Source: Gigaspora rosea
Lineage: Eukaryota; Glomeromycota; Glomeromycetes; Diversisporales; Gigasporaceae
Assembly: GCA_003550325.1 (NCBI GenBank)
Contig: QKWP01000100.1
Coordinates: forward strand, 93,227-157,226
Direction of reading: 5' to 3'
DNA: 64,000 bases
Part shown: positions 23,685-34,530 of the stretch, in pieces
How positions within the stretch are numbered: the first letter of the stretch is position 1
Layout: each line of letters starts with the position of its first letter
The notes under the pieces: generated by a model
What the model was told of the DNA's origin: nothing
What the model saw: the letters and a program-made list of their open reading frames with translations, nothing else
Database searches by the model: none
Translations under genes and position numbers: made by a program

Positions 23685-24370
23685 GTGTCAACTTTTGCAA
23701 ACCGGCTTAGCCGGCCCAGCCGCGGCTTGGCGCAGTAAACATTTCGTAAACAAGCTTTTGTAGCGAATTTTTTGCTTAAACAAAATTAATAAATGCTATA
23801 ATCACGCACTAAATAATAAATGAAAACTATCCAAGAATATACTGAAATTTATCCTAAATTCCGCTCAAAAAATGCACGGCAAAAAATAGTAAGACCAAAA
23901 TCACGCAAAATTCTACTAATGAAACTGCCGATACTCATTAAATGAAAAATTTTTTCTAGCCAATTTTATCGCAAACTTATTGTTAAAAATTTCCCTTTTT
24001 ATAGCTAAAAATTTCAAAAAAAATTTTTCGGCCAAAAATTAAGAATTTTCAAGATCATCGACGGAATATTTACTAATTTTTTTACCAGATGTCCCAAAAT
24101 TATGAATTTAGACCGATGATCTTCAAAATTCTTAATTTTGGCCGAAATTGGTTTTTTTAATTTTTTAGAAACAAAAAAGGAACTTAAGAATGTGCTTGGT
24201 CGATGGCAAAATTAGTTCATTGTTTCTTACATAATGAGCATCAGCAGTTTCATTAGAAAGTTCCTTTTTGTATCTATAAAAATCTAATTTTCGGCCAAAA
24301 TTAAGAATTTTGAATATCAAAATCGGCCTAAATTACAGCTGTTTTGGGCATCTGGTAAAACATTAACTGG

Positions 24371-24653
24371 TCCCCATATTGGGAAGATTTAAGAACAAGT
24401 ACCCCAGTGATAATCACGAATGATCACTCTCGATTTTATCACATATCCCTAGGGTAAGGGTGAAAATACTAAAAATAGTAACCCTAATTCTAGGAGGTTC
24501 TATAGAATTAGGGTTACTATTTTTTAGTAATTTCACCCTTACCCTAGGGATCACCTGATTTGTTTACATTTTCTGGCCATCGAGTGATAAAATCGAAATC
24601 GAGGATGATCATTCGTGATTATAATACTGGGGTACTTGTTCTTAAAGTGTCCC
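24371..24653. mobile_element. Nested palindromic MITE
   Basis: Nearly the whole segment is one inverted repeat (AAGAACAAGTACCCCAGT against ACTGGGGTACTTGTTCTT, then ATAATCACGAATGATCA). The arms meet at a centre of complementary GGGTTACTATT/AATAGTAACCC around 24500. The corresponding place in the sibling element (near 58407) reads AACATTAACTGTCTCGTAATC without it. A diverged relative of the terminal motif lies at 53775-53930. The CCCTAACC-like words inside are not telomeric. Confidence 0.75.
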
Positions 24654-25067
24654 CAGATATTTGCCGATTCAATAAGTTTGTGGTCTCGTAATCACTGCCA
24701 AACCATTAAATATTCGATCGGTCAATTTTTTACCAGATGTCCCAGAATTTATGTAATGTAGGCCGACGATCTTCAAAATTTTTAATTTTGCCCGAAATTT
24801 TTTATTTTATTTTATTTTTTTTTTGAAATTTTTAGCAATAAAATTGGCTCAAAAACATTTTTTCACTTAATGAGTATCGGCAGTTTCATTAGTAGGATTT
24901 TGCGTAATTGATATATTTTCAGGGTGTTCTTGGGTAATTTTCATTTGTTATTTAGTGTGTGATTATAAAAAGCATTTACTATTAATTTAGTTTATGCAAA
25001 AAGTTCGCTACAAAAGCTTGTTTACGAAATGTTTATTGCGTCAAGCCGCGGCTGGACCGGCTGGACC

Positions 25068-25738
25068 TAGGGATGGTAAATGACTTTAAATGACCCAAAT
25101 GACTCAAATGACAAATAACCAGTCATTGGTCGTTTCACAGCCCAAATGACTTAAGAAGGTCATTTAACTCTGGTTAATCGATTATCTAATACTTTTAGCC
25201 AATCAAAATTGATTATTGTTTTTCATAAATAAAATGTTGTTAGATGCTATCTAATAAAAATTATTACACATGATAAATAACTGAATCATTTGATGAATGA
25301 TTGCCATTGGTATTTTGGCTAAATGACTAGGTCATTTCCAGACCGGTTGTAAAACGACATTCTAATCGAATCATAAGATCAGGTATGAAGTGATTTAAAA
25401 AAAAACACTAGACAAAAAAATAATGTATTTATTTTTTAAAAAAATAAAAAAAAGTTCGTGAATAATAATTTACCGATTGTAAAATGATATAAATCATTTT
25501 CGAATTTACAAATGGCATGTCAATTAATAATCTTGTGAATTGAGAAATGATGCGAACATATGTATTCGTGATCGGTAGGATGTCAACTCTATGCAAAATG
25601 GCCTAATGACCAAATGACCCCGGTCATTTGGTCACGAACCATTTCCAAAATTTGAATGACCTCAAATGAGCGGTCATTTTGAGGTCATTTGAGGCCATTT
25701 GGAAAATTGGCAAATGACCAGGTCATTTATCATCCCTG
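25068..25738. mobile_element. hAT-like non-autonomous element, copy B
   Basis: The ends are TAGGGATGGTAAATGAC and the complement of CAGGGATGATAAATGAC, with an 8-bp direct repeat GCTGGACC on both sides (25060-25067, 25739-25746). The AAATGACC/GGTCATTT subterminal words are the same as in copy A. The body is nearly identical to copy C (58812-59496), including TTGATGAATGATTGCCATTG. Confidence 0.82.
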
Positions 25739-25764
25739 GCTGGACCGGCTAAGCCGGCTTGAGC

Positions 25765-27239
25765 ACTAAATTCTAACCATGCACAAAAAATATTAGAATT
25801 GAAAAAAGCTATCAAAAATGTTATAAATATTTGGTTGAACATAATCATTGGATTTGTCATATTCCTTATTTTAAAAAGCTGATTTTTTATGTGTAAACAC
25901 TCTGTCGCACCTATTAGAATGATGGGTAATGTGAGCATTTTTTTTTTTTTTAAATTATGAATTTATTTTTGTTTTAATTCAATTTAATATATTAAATTAA
26001 AATTTCAAATTAAAGTATGTTGAGATGAAACCTATCAGCTTATATCCAAATGATTTGTTAAAGACAAAGTAATAGCAATAGAAATAATTTCACAAAATTT
26101 ATAGTATAAAATTCCAAATAATGAAATAAATGTTTGTGAGATAGATGGTGAAAGTGTTGTCAAAAATATTTCTTTATGATTTAATAACGTTCATGAAATA
26201 AAATATTAAAGATAAAATTTATAGGGTGAATATTTTTATTTCTAAGTCGTCTGACTAAAAAAATATTGAACCAATTGAATGAAAATGGTTGATAACCTGA
26301 AAGAGTTTGAAAATGCAAAAAAAATCTAAAAAAACATGTATGAGAAAAAATAAAAATACATTTACTGGAATAATAAATAATGCAACTTTTTTTTTTTTTT
26401 GCGATTACAAATAATGTAATATATAATTTGTTAATAGCATGGATTTATTTTGCAAAAATTAATAATCGAAAGAATTAATATATATGAAAAACTTATTTGA
26501 ATTTTATATTCAAATTATAATTTGCTGCAAAGCGTAAGAGGGATATAAACTTAAGATCAGTAATATTTTTAGGAAGGGTTAGGATGCAAGGAATTTTTTT
26601 TTTGTTAGAACACGGAAGCTAATTTGAGTTATAAGCGATTTTGATTGGTCAACCAAGTGAGAACGACGCGACAAACATATCTGCTGATTTGATTTTTTGG
26701 GCCTTTTTCGATAAACTATTACACGAAAATTTGCTCCTAAGTGACGTTAAAAACTAACAAACGAAGCACTTGTTACAACTAACAAAAGAGCTTTTTTTAC
26801 GTCTAGGCAAGTCAAAAAAACCAATAAAAGAGCTATGCTAAGCTGTAGAAAGAAGTACTTTTACCGTTTGTGAAATACTTTAGGAAAGTGACGATGGGTT
26901 ATGATTAGTTGGCAACTTCAAGGATAAACTCGGAAGCAAATTTTCGCTGATACATTTGGCTTATAATTAAATATATAATCACCATAATTTTCTATGTATT
27001 TAATTATAAATACAAGGTTAGTTAAAAAGGCAGTTCTTATGAAAATTCGCATTGTACTAAATTTTAAGTACGAAATTTCTTTGATAATCCTCAATTATGA
27101 TTGGTTGATTTTGGGGTCACAACAAATCGGCCGATATGATATATTTCACATTTCTTCTTGTTAGTTTTTCATGTGTTACGACGTAATCATGTTTATTCAA
27201 ATTAAAACTCAGCGAGCAACTCCCTACCAATCATGATCA
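25765..27239. other. AT-rich intergenic DNA
   Basis: No supported gene is visible. The short minus frame at 25723-25938 overlaps the hAT end and is chance. Around 26560-26960 there is a mixed-composition patch with CACGGAAGCTAATTTGAG and similar words, partly echoed near 60240, suggesting a further old dispersed repeat. Confidence 0.45.
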
Positions 27240-27680
27240 TAAATTGCCGGATAACACCATTATTGGGCAAATTGTCGAATACGGGGGTCGTCTAAAGCGG
27301 GGACAAATTCACGTGATCACAGCCAATCAAATTACAGAATTTTGATGATCGCCGGCGAAGCAAAGAACGAAAAACCTAAAAAATACAAAAAACGGTAGTC
27401 TAAACCTACCACAGGTAGGTTAAGTAAAAATATCGGGAAGGCTATTTTGCATATATATAACTATCTAAAACCCAGCCTAACCCTAATATAAGATGACCCT
27501 AACCCTAAAGTTAATCGAGAAAATTATTAAGAAATATGAGTTGCCCCCGCTTTAGACGTCCCCCGAATACGGTAATTTGAATGGCTACACGTGCCGCAAA
27601 GTGGCACGTGCTCATTTGCTAAATTACCGTTATTCGAGAATTTTTGCCCAATAATGTATACTTATGATCATCCGTGACAT
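27240..27680. repeat. Palindromic element split by a MITE
   Basis: The left part CATTATTGGGCAAATTGTCGAATAC (27258-27282) and the right part (27605-27656) are inverted copies. With the nested MITE and one copy of its target duplication removed they form one palindrome centred on CACGTGCCGCAAAGTGGCACGTG. Confidence 0.7.
27283..27563. mobile_element. 281-bp MITE, 7-bp target duplication (family member 2)
   Basis: The flanking direct repeat is CGAATAC (27276-27282 and 27564-27570). The terminal inverted repeats are GGGGGTCGTCTAAAGCGGGG and GGGGACGTCTAAAGCGGGG (complement). It is the same family as 5527-5808 in opposite orientation. It is nested in a palindromic element whose arms are restored when it is removed. 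Confidence 0.85.
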
Positions 27681-27842
27681 ATAATAATGTTGATGGGACA
27701 GTAAAGATTTAATTAATAATAAAAAATATGAAACATACAGTAATAAAGATTTCTAAAACCTTAAGTTAATGATAAATATAAAGGTAGAAGTTAATTTCTA
27801 TCGGATTCATCGAGGCCCGCTTAACAGTTTTACAACTGATTT

Positions 27843-28076
27843 GAAAATTAGTGATGAATTTTGTGGTGATCGTCGGCAAATTTCGGTAATTATTTTTCGG
27901 TAATAAAAGTATAGTTTTTGATAATATAATTTTCGGCCAGTACAAAACATACCGCGATAATATATAGGTCGAAAATTATATTATCGAAAAACTATACCTG
28001 ATACTGTTATTACCTTATCGAAATTTGGATGATCTTCACAATATTCATCACGTGTCCCACTAATTTCAATCAGCAA
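27843..28076. mobile_element. Palindromic insertion inside the P-associated repeat
   Basis: The inverted arms pair AAAACTATACTTTTATTACCG-like sequence (left) with its near-complement (right), around a centre near 27950. The inverted paralogue at 41995-42020 passes directly from TTTTAACC to AAACTATTAAGCGGG, lacking this segment, so it is a polymorphic insertion. Confidence 0.6.
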
Positions 28077-28079
28077 TGG

Positions 28080-29590
28080 TTAAATCACATAATTTTCTAA
28101 ATTTTCTCTAATGCCAAAATTCTATTTTCTGATCTAATTATTGAAACTTAAAAAAAAGTTCGGTACAAACTTGATGAGCAACATTAAAGTACTATTAAAA
28201 TTGTCAATGCATACATATAGACCGTACACAACCGCACCACTAACTATTGCTGCAACAGGTTTCGGTGTATTATGAAAAAAATAATTTGAATGGTTATTAA
28301 ATATTTCATTATTCAATCACAATAAACAAATCCGTTAGAATCATGCAGATGTTGATAAAATTTATTGGATAACCGGAAATGGATAGCCCCAAATTTTTTA
28401 TTTGAGGCTAAATAATTAGATTTGTCAAATTATAGTAAACACGTGGAATATATCAATCCAACCAGTTTTGATTATGGTTTTGAATTTTACAATTACTTAA
28501 TTTTTTTGATCACGAATTATTAATTATCGTCAATTTTTCCAATTTTGCCAAGAAAATTTTTGATTTACGAATTTTGCCAAGAAATTTTAATCTACGTTAC
28601 TAGAATCTTCAGGAAATAATAGATTTTGAGACATCACTTGATTACTGTAACTGGTAACTGGTAACTAGATACAGATCGTGCTTGAAGCTGGAAGTTGCCA
28701 ATTTGGGTGTTTGAAATTGCATTTTTGACTGAAGTTAGCCCCTGAATCTTGCACGCGTTGACGATAATTTTTAGGTAAGTGTAACTTTTATACCCAAATT
28801 AGCAATTTTCATTTTCAAGCCCGACATTATAATCTTAATAAAAAATCGTTTAACAACAACTATGATTGTGAACAAAGTTATCGTGTTTTAGATCTGCTGG
28901 ACGTGTCACATAAATTCCACTTCACCTTTACAATTTCAATTTATGGAATAAGGTCTTTTTTATAATGCTACTAAGAGAAAACATGTAAGCGATTATTTAA
29001 GAATTGCGATGTATTGAATCATATACAGTATATGCTTCAATATTCGGTGCCATCATTTTTCATCAGTAATCATGCTAATTTAGCTGACATCACATAGCTG
29101 ATAGAGGTTAGACAAATAAAACTAAGGTCATTTATAAATGTATGAGCGAAATGACTGCAATATATATATATGGGGTGCGGACAATAGAAACAGCCCTTTT
29201 TTACATTTTTTTGAAAAATGAGTTTTTATTAGATTCATATAAATTTTGACATGATTAACATTTTTCAATTATAAATGAAAGTCAGTTTGCATAATAAAAA
29301 ATCAAGATAATGTAAAAGAAAAATTACACGAGGCTTCGTGGAGCCAACACATCACGAGATTATCTGAAGTCACCTGCTACTTTTAACCAATCAAAATCGT
29401 GAAATTTGATCAATCCCGGATCAGTCCGAAAATCAAAACAAACAATTAAACTCAATTATCTCAAAATAAGATATATGTAAAAAAGGGCTGTTTCTATTGT
29501 CCGCACCCCATATATTTATTGATTATAAGCCCAGCATACGAAATTTCCGAAATGTCGGAGTAGAAGATCCCGTGATCAGAGGATAACGAT
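28080..29590. repeat. Dispersed repeat P, copy 2, with left extension
   Basis: This block matches 17180-18350 directly and, together with 27650-27840, matches 38870-39906 plus 41855-42215 inverted. It is interrupted by a 338-bp MITE (29172-29509). The 60-codon minus frame at 28134-28316 (motif PVAAIVSGAVVYGLYV) may be a gene relic. The same frame is cut by the solo LTR in the inverted copy. Confidence 0.65.
29172..29509. mobile_element. 338-bp MITE with 35-bp perfect terminal inverted repeats
   Basis: GGGGTGCGGACAATAGAAAC and the following 15 bases recur exactly, inverted, at the right end. The flanks are AT dinucleotide repeats, so the target duplication cannot be read. Copy 1 of repeat P (18115-18170) lacks the element at the corresponding place. 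Perfect 35-bp termini suggest a young insertion. Confidence 0.85.
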
Positions 29591-29715
29591 CAAAACGCAA
29601 ATCTTACATTTTTGATACTCCTGCACCTACTTTTTTGATACTCCTGTATGTACCCCAAAATTACGTTACTTTTTTGATACCGATCTGCAGATAAGGCAAA
29701 TTTCTATTTTTAGAA

Positions 29716-30242
29716 TTCAAAATAATATATGCACTTATGTTACAAAGGCCCAGTGCATTGTTTTTGCAAAAATAATTTTTGGTTACACATCCCTAATGTC
29801 GTGTAACGTTACACAAGTCTAATTTTGGTAACCTAACACTGGGTCGGCCAGCATTAAGCTTAATGCTAGTGGGCCACCATCATGATAATGCCTCCAGCAG
29901 GGTTAGACATAATTCCGGCCCACTCTAACCCTAAATCTAGGTGAAGCAATATCCAATCACAGCACATATACTGGTTATACAACATATGCATCTAGTATAT
30001 GTACTTTTTAGGGTTCCTAGATTTAGGGTTAGGGTGGGCCGGAATTATGTCTAACCCCGCCGGGGGCATTATCATGATGGTGCCCACCAGCATTAAGCTT
30101 AATGCTGGCCGACCCAGAGTTAGGTTACCATAATTTGACTTGTGTAACGTTATATGACATTAGCAGTGTGTAACCAAAAATTATTTTTGCAAAAACAATG
30201 CACTGGGCCTTTGTGTAACATAAGTGCATATAATATTTCGAA
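29716..30242. repeat. Foldback element abutting the DIRS retrotransposon
   Basis: Arms of about 230 bp (29716-29950 and 30010-30242) are nearly perfect inverted copies: AATGCACTGGGCCTTTGT, GGCCAGCATTAAGCTTAATG and ATAATTCCGGCCCAC occur in both. The centre is CATATACTGGTTATACAACA. There is no ORF. A transcript through it would fold into a long hairpin. Confidence 0.8.
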
Positions 30243-30545
30243 AAACATTGGTACGCACTTTGCTTTATAGCTGGAAGCCAGCTTCCTAAGAAGCTGGCCA
30301 GAATTTTATTAGATTTTTTTAATATTGTTCATGTAGACAATAGTACAAGAGTATAGCGGTGTTTTGTATATACATTTTATAGGTGCTAGAAACAGTGAGT
30401 TTCACAAATTTTTTAGCAATATTTATTGTCACTATCACAGACCAGATTAAGAATGGCTTGAGCGGAGTCAAGCTGATTGTTGGCCAGTGGTTTCCAGCCT
30501 GCTGAAACAAGCCGGCTGTAGAGATGTTAGAATCAAGTGGCTGCC
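30241..30545 (-). repeat. DIRS split direct repeat B2
   Basis: It begins ACATTGGTACGCACTTTGC and matches 30914-31665 (B1) once the 408-bp MITE in B1 is ignored, with roughly one mismatch every 15-20 bases. That divergence suggests the element is old or the repeats are not recently copied. Confidence 0.8.
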
Positions 30546-30596
30546 ATATCGTGGTCCCGATCTTTTCTGTTTGAGGTGGGTTGGGCGGGACAAAAA

Positions 30597-30900
30597 AGAA
30601 TCGATTTCGAATTTTTTCCAAGAGAGAGTTGGTGTCTACCAACCATTTGTATTTATATGATGGCTTAATGACATGTTACACACCAGGATCTGTCTTGCAG
30701 CTGTGACTGCTATTCATCTGTGCTACTGGTGCATACACGTGATTAGGCGATCTGTGCATGTGATTGGTGCATTGGCATGCGCCTTTGTTATTGGCAGTTT
30801 GTGCGCCCGATTGCCCTTTGATCGGGTCTGGTATGTCACGTGCCTGCGGTCATGTGGGTGCCGCAGTGCTTGGCCATATTTTTCGATCAGTTGACTTTTC
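30597..30900 (-). repeat. DIRS split direct repeat A2
   Basis: It matches 36771-37021 (A1) in the same orientation, from AGAATCGATTTCGAATTTTT to GGTATGTCACGTGCCTGC. It continues a further 50-60 bp that A1 has lost. Confidence 0.8.
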
Positions 30901-30913
30901 TATCAACTAGCAT

Positions 30914-31665
30914 AAAAAACATTGGTACGCACTTTGCTTTATGGCTAGAAGCCGGCTTCCTAAGAAGCTGGCCAGAATTTTATTGGATTTTTATTAAATA
31001 TTATTCGTGTGAACAATAGTACAAGAGTATAGCAGTGGTTTGTATATACATTTTATAGGTGCTATAGTGCGCGACACTTAAAGACTACACAAACTTTAAA
31101 AGCAAATAACTTTTGATCTAAAAAAGATATTTTAAAAAGGAAGCCACTATTTTGTAGCTAAATCAATTTATTACAACTTAGCAGCCTTATTTTTTAAAAA
31201 CTTGTAATAATTTTTCAAAATATATAGCTTTAAAAATATAGTATTTTCATATAATACATAAAAATTTAACTAAAAATGGGACAAGTCATATGTTTTGGCT
31301 TCTTGTTATTGGCTAATTTTAAAATTATTTTTAAAATTATTTTAAAATATTTTTTATTAATTAATTTTTGACCAATCAAAACACAAGAACTCAAAAAGAC
31401 ATCAAATTTCAATATAAAAATTTTGAAAATGGGACAAAACACATGAATGTAGTCTTTAAGTGTCTTGCACTGTAGAAACAGTAAGTTTCCTGAATTTTTT
31501 AGCAATATTTATTGCACTGAGATTCACTGTCACAGACCAGGTTAAGAATGGCTTGAGCTAATTGTTGGCCGGCGGTTTTCCGTCTGCCGAAGCAAGCTGG
31601 CCGTAGAGATGTTAGAATCAAGTGGCTGCCCAAAGATGATATGTTGATTCTGACATATCGTGGGA
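30914..31665 (-). repeat. DIRS split direct repeat B1 (with MITE)
   Basis: This is the direct repeat of 30241-30545, interrupted at a TA by the MITE at 31065-31472. The uninterrupted B2 reads GGTGCTAGAAACAGTGAG. Confidence 0.8.
31065..31472. mobile_element. TA-inserting MITE, copy 2, inside the DIRS repeat
   Basis: The ends are TAGTGCGCGACACTTAAAGA and the complement of CAGTGCAAGACACTTAAAGA, with TA on both sides (31063-31064, 31473-31474). The body matches 19867-20275 in inverted orientation. The B2 repeat gives the empty site. Confidence 0.88.
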
Positions 31666-32103
31666 GTTTTTTTTTTTGTTTAACTCTTTTGATTAGTGAG
31701 CAAGGATAAGTAACTGTCTGGATTCGTTAAAACTTTCGTACTTAGCTGTTGATGTTTTGGTTTGTTGGAGTGCTTTCTCCCTTTTTTTTTGTTTTGATCA
31801 TAGTGTGGGTGTATTTTTGTTGTGTCATTGGGCCCTTTCTATTTTTATTTTATTCCAATTTTTTTTTTGTATATTCACTTATATGATTTTTCATGCTTGT
31901 AAATGTATCTTCATTTGGTTTATTTTATTTCTTTATTATTATTTTGCTTGTTGTTTGTATGTTTAGTTTTGTTTATTTATACATGTTTATATATATATTT
32001 ATTTGTTTTGGCGATACTGATTGGACTGTTCTTTTGTTCCAAGATTGTTATACGGGTCAATCAGTATATGCTTTTGTGAGAATGGAAGCAATTATTGCCA
32101 GGT

Positions 32104-32727
32104 AGCTGCAGATGTATCGATAGAAGGACTCAGAGTCCCATCTGCTATTTTTTGAATAAAGATTAGTTGAACTCTCCGCATCACTATTTCAGTGGTTCCT
32201 CCTGCGCAGAAGCTATGACCGGCGACGTTTTCATCTGGGAGTAGTTGTTTTAACTTAGCTATGAACCATCATTTAGTTGCCCAGGAATTGTTCTCCTTTA
32301 CAAAGAGCATATTGCTGGTATTGGCATATATTGGTTGGGTCCGAGTATGGGCATATGCTTTTAAGGTGCATACGGAGCATAAGATGTCATTGGTTGGGTA
32401 TATGATTAGTAAAGTTCGGATAGTAGATTTGTGGGTTTTGGTTCTGGGTAGCTGGATGATTGCGAAAGTATTATTGTTAGCTCTTTCAAAAGTTAAGGCC
32501 TGAAGTGTGGGGACTTTGTTGAAGTCAGATTGGTTGTTCGGTAGTAGCTCTTCTAGTCGGGCCAATCCATAGAATGCTGACATAGCTACTGCCCAAAACA
32601 AAAGATCAGTTTTGTCATTCATATTGAGTTGCTGTTTGATTTGTGTAAGATGTTGACGTGTTATATGAGTTTTTTGTTTTATAGATTTGTGAACATGTAT
32701 GCTTTCGATGGTCTTTAATAGCTGCAC
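32104..32727 (-). pseudogene. Tyrosine recombinase of the DIRS element
   Basis: The open frame 32269-32727 reads an integrase-type catalytic domain: box A arginine in FYGLARLEELL and a box with lysine in LPRTKTHKS. Continuing in other frames to about 32104 gives AGHSFCAGGTTEIVMRRVQL and SRWDSESFYRYI, the His-x-x-Arg and Tyr boxes. The box II arginine is a cysteine (HSFC instead of HSFR) and there are frame changes before the tyrosine. It would cut and rejoin the circular cDNA during integration; this copy should be inactive. Confidence 0.8.
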
Positions 32728-33289
32728 TACTAAAGGGTTTTGTCAGACTTGGGTCCAGTCATGGTGGTTTCTTGTATGGTGGAGTTTTAGTGCTGAAAGG
32801 TATGTGGTGATAGTTGGTGGGGTAACACTTTTGTGAAGAAAGGTAATATACGTTATTAGGGATTGAGTGGATATAGGCCATATAGAACCATCGAGGTTGG
32901 TCCATTGGTTGGTAGTAGCCAGAGTTTCATATCATTTAACTATGGCTTCATATGTCTTTTAACTGGGTTCTGTATATTTAGAATTTGTACTGCTTAATCG
33001 TCGAGAGTAGGTATAGTTCCAAAGAGCATAAAACTATTATTATTGTTTAAGTTTGGTATTGGTATGGTAGGTGGCCTTCTTCTGTTGACTATTGTTTAAG
33101 TGACAGGATAAAGGAAACTAGGTTAGTATAATTTTCTGGGATATTTGGTTGGAGATAGCGGGCTTGTGGGTTGTTCCTAATGAATTCTCAGTGTCCGTTT
33201 CTGGATAGAAGGTTAGCGTTGTGATTGTATTTTCCAGGAATATGTTCTAGTTTTATGCCAAAATTTCTGTGGACTTGTAAGTTATGCAT

Positions 33290-34530
33290 GTGTGCGATCA
33301 GGTCATTAACGTCTGTGTTTTCCAATATCCTGTGTAGTAAGCATCCGCATTAGAAAGATTGTTAGTCCATATGACTAGCTTTTGTCTTTCCCACATTGGC
33401 GAAAAGGGTTTTATAGCAATGAGTGTTGTTAATAATTCTCGTATTTGAATATTAATTTTGTTCAGGTCGATTTTGTTTACCATGAGAAGGCTGTAAAGTA
33501 GTTAAGGTAGACAGCGCCCCACCTATATTGGATGCATCTGTGAATAGATTGAGCATGCTTGGATGGCTCCATTCTTGGTCTTGTAGTAGGTGAATGCCGG
33601 ACCAGCTCTGAAGGGTCGTGATCCACTACTGGAAGTCGCTCGTCATCAGTTTAGTTATCCTGATATGAATCCTTGGATTGTTAGGTAAATCTCGGGCTTT
33701 GATGAGTCTTTGAATGAATGGTTGTCCCTGAGAATGATTTGACATGCCCAAATGAGTGATTCCACGATTGATTGGAGGTCTTTTCGGTAGCACCATTTTT
33801 TACTTGACCACTGTTTAGTAGAGTGATGAGTTTTTCGCGTTTCTGGTTTGGGATTGATGCTGTCATCGTTTGGGTGTTTAACGTTATGCCCAAGAAAGTT
33901 ACATTTGTACTGGGGCCTTCTAGTTTTTCTTGTTTGTAAGGTATATTGAGAAGTTTTAGAATATGCATAAACTGTTGAAGCTCCTGTGTTCCGTTAGTGG
34001 AAGAAATTATGAGAAAGTCATCAACGTATTGTATGATTGCTAGTATTCCTTGTTGTACAGCGATCCAAGCGATAGTGTCTGTAAAACAGCAAAAGATGCC
34101 ACCAGAAGTGCGGTTGCCAAAGGCTAAAACTTTGTCGAAGTATATATTGTTGTTATTGCGAAAGCCTATAGAATTTGGTCAACTGGGTGAACTGGCAAAA
34201 TTCTATAAGCATCTTTGATATCAATTTTTGCAAGTGTACAATTGCTGCCGAAATGATTGATCCAGCGAATTGTGTGGGTTACATTCTCGTATTTTGTAAC
34301 AAATTTGAGTTTGTCAATTCTGTTGTTTATGCTGTTATCTGGAGGTGATGATAGGTGGGAAATCATGTGGTATTTTTGGGGTTTGTATTTTTTTTTCAAC
34401 TAGGCCACAAGAGTTGATTTGAAAAAGGTCACATGGTTGGTTTCCAAGTGGAAAGGACCACAAATTCGTTTGTTGGCTATTTCTTCTGATATGTAGGATG
34501 CAAATGCTTCGGGTGCAGTGTTAATTAATT
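33290..34530 (-). pseudogene. Reverse transcriptase-RNase H of the DIRS element
   Basis: Frames 34166-34399, 33681-33968 and 33298-33483, joined by shifted stretches, read in order: KFVTKYENVTHTIRWI, LAKIDIKDAYRILPVHP (RT motif A, catalytic Asp), SGGIFCCFTDTIAWIAV, QYVDDFLIIS (motif C, YVDD, at 34017-34028), VTFLGITLNTQTMTASIP (RT thumb region), then RELLTTLIAIKPFSPMW and LVIWTNNLSNADAYY of RNase H. In the last motif the usual catalytic Asp of TDN is Asn. It makes DNA from the element RNA; several frameshifts make this copy a pseudogene. Confidence 0.82.

Larger units (their letters stand above)
23697..25764. mobile_element. Large palindromic element, copy 1 (ends ACCGGCTTAGCCGGCCCAGC), carrying two nested insertions
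   Basis: The ends are inverted copies (CCGGCTTAGCCGG, then CCGCGGCTTG, then GTAAACATTTCGTAAACAAGC). The arms continue inward as inverted similarity (AATTCTTAATTTTGGCCGA, TTTACCAGATGTCCCAGA). A second copy lies at 57670-58811. This copy contains a 283-bp insertion (24371-24653) absent from the second copy, and a hAT-like element (25068-25738) inserted in its right end. No transposase is encoded. Confidence 0.75.

Noticed and set aside
24440-24550. CCCTAACC-like words suggesting internal telomere repeats (also near 4060, 12060, 27480 and 49890)
   Set aside because: They are one or two units only, mostly inside small inverted-repeat elements, and there is no tandem TTAGGG array.
32261-32503. 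Plus-strand frames between 31757 and 35681
   Set aside because: They lie opposite the DIRS coding frames or in T-rich low-complexity DNA; the minus strand carries the recombinase, RT and gag motifs.
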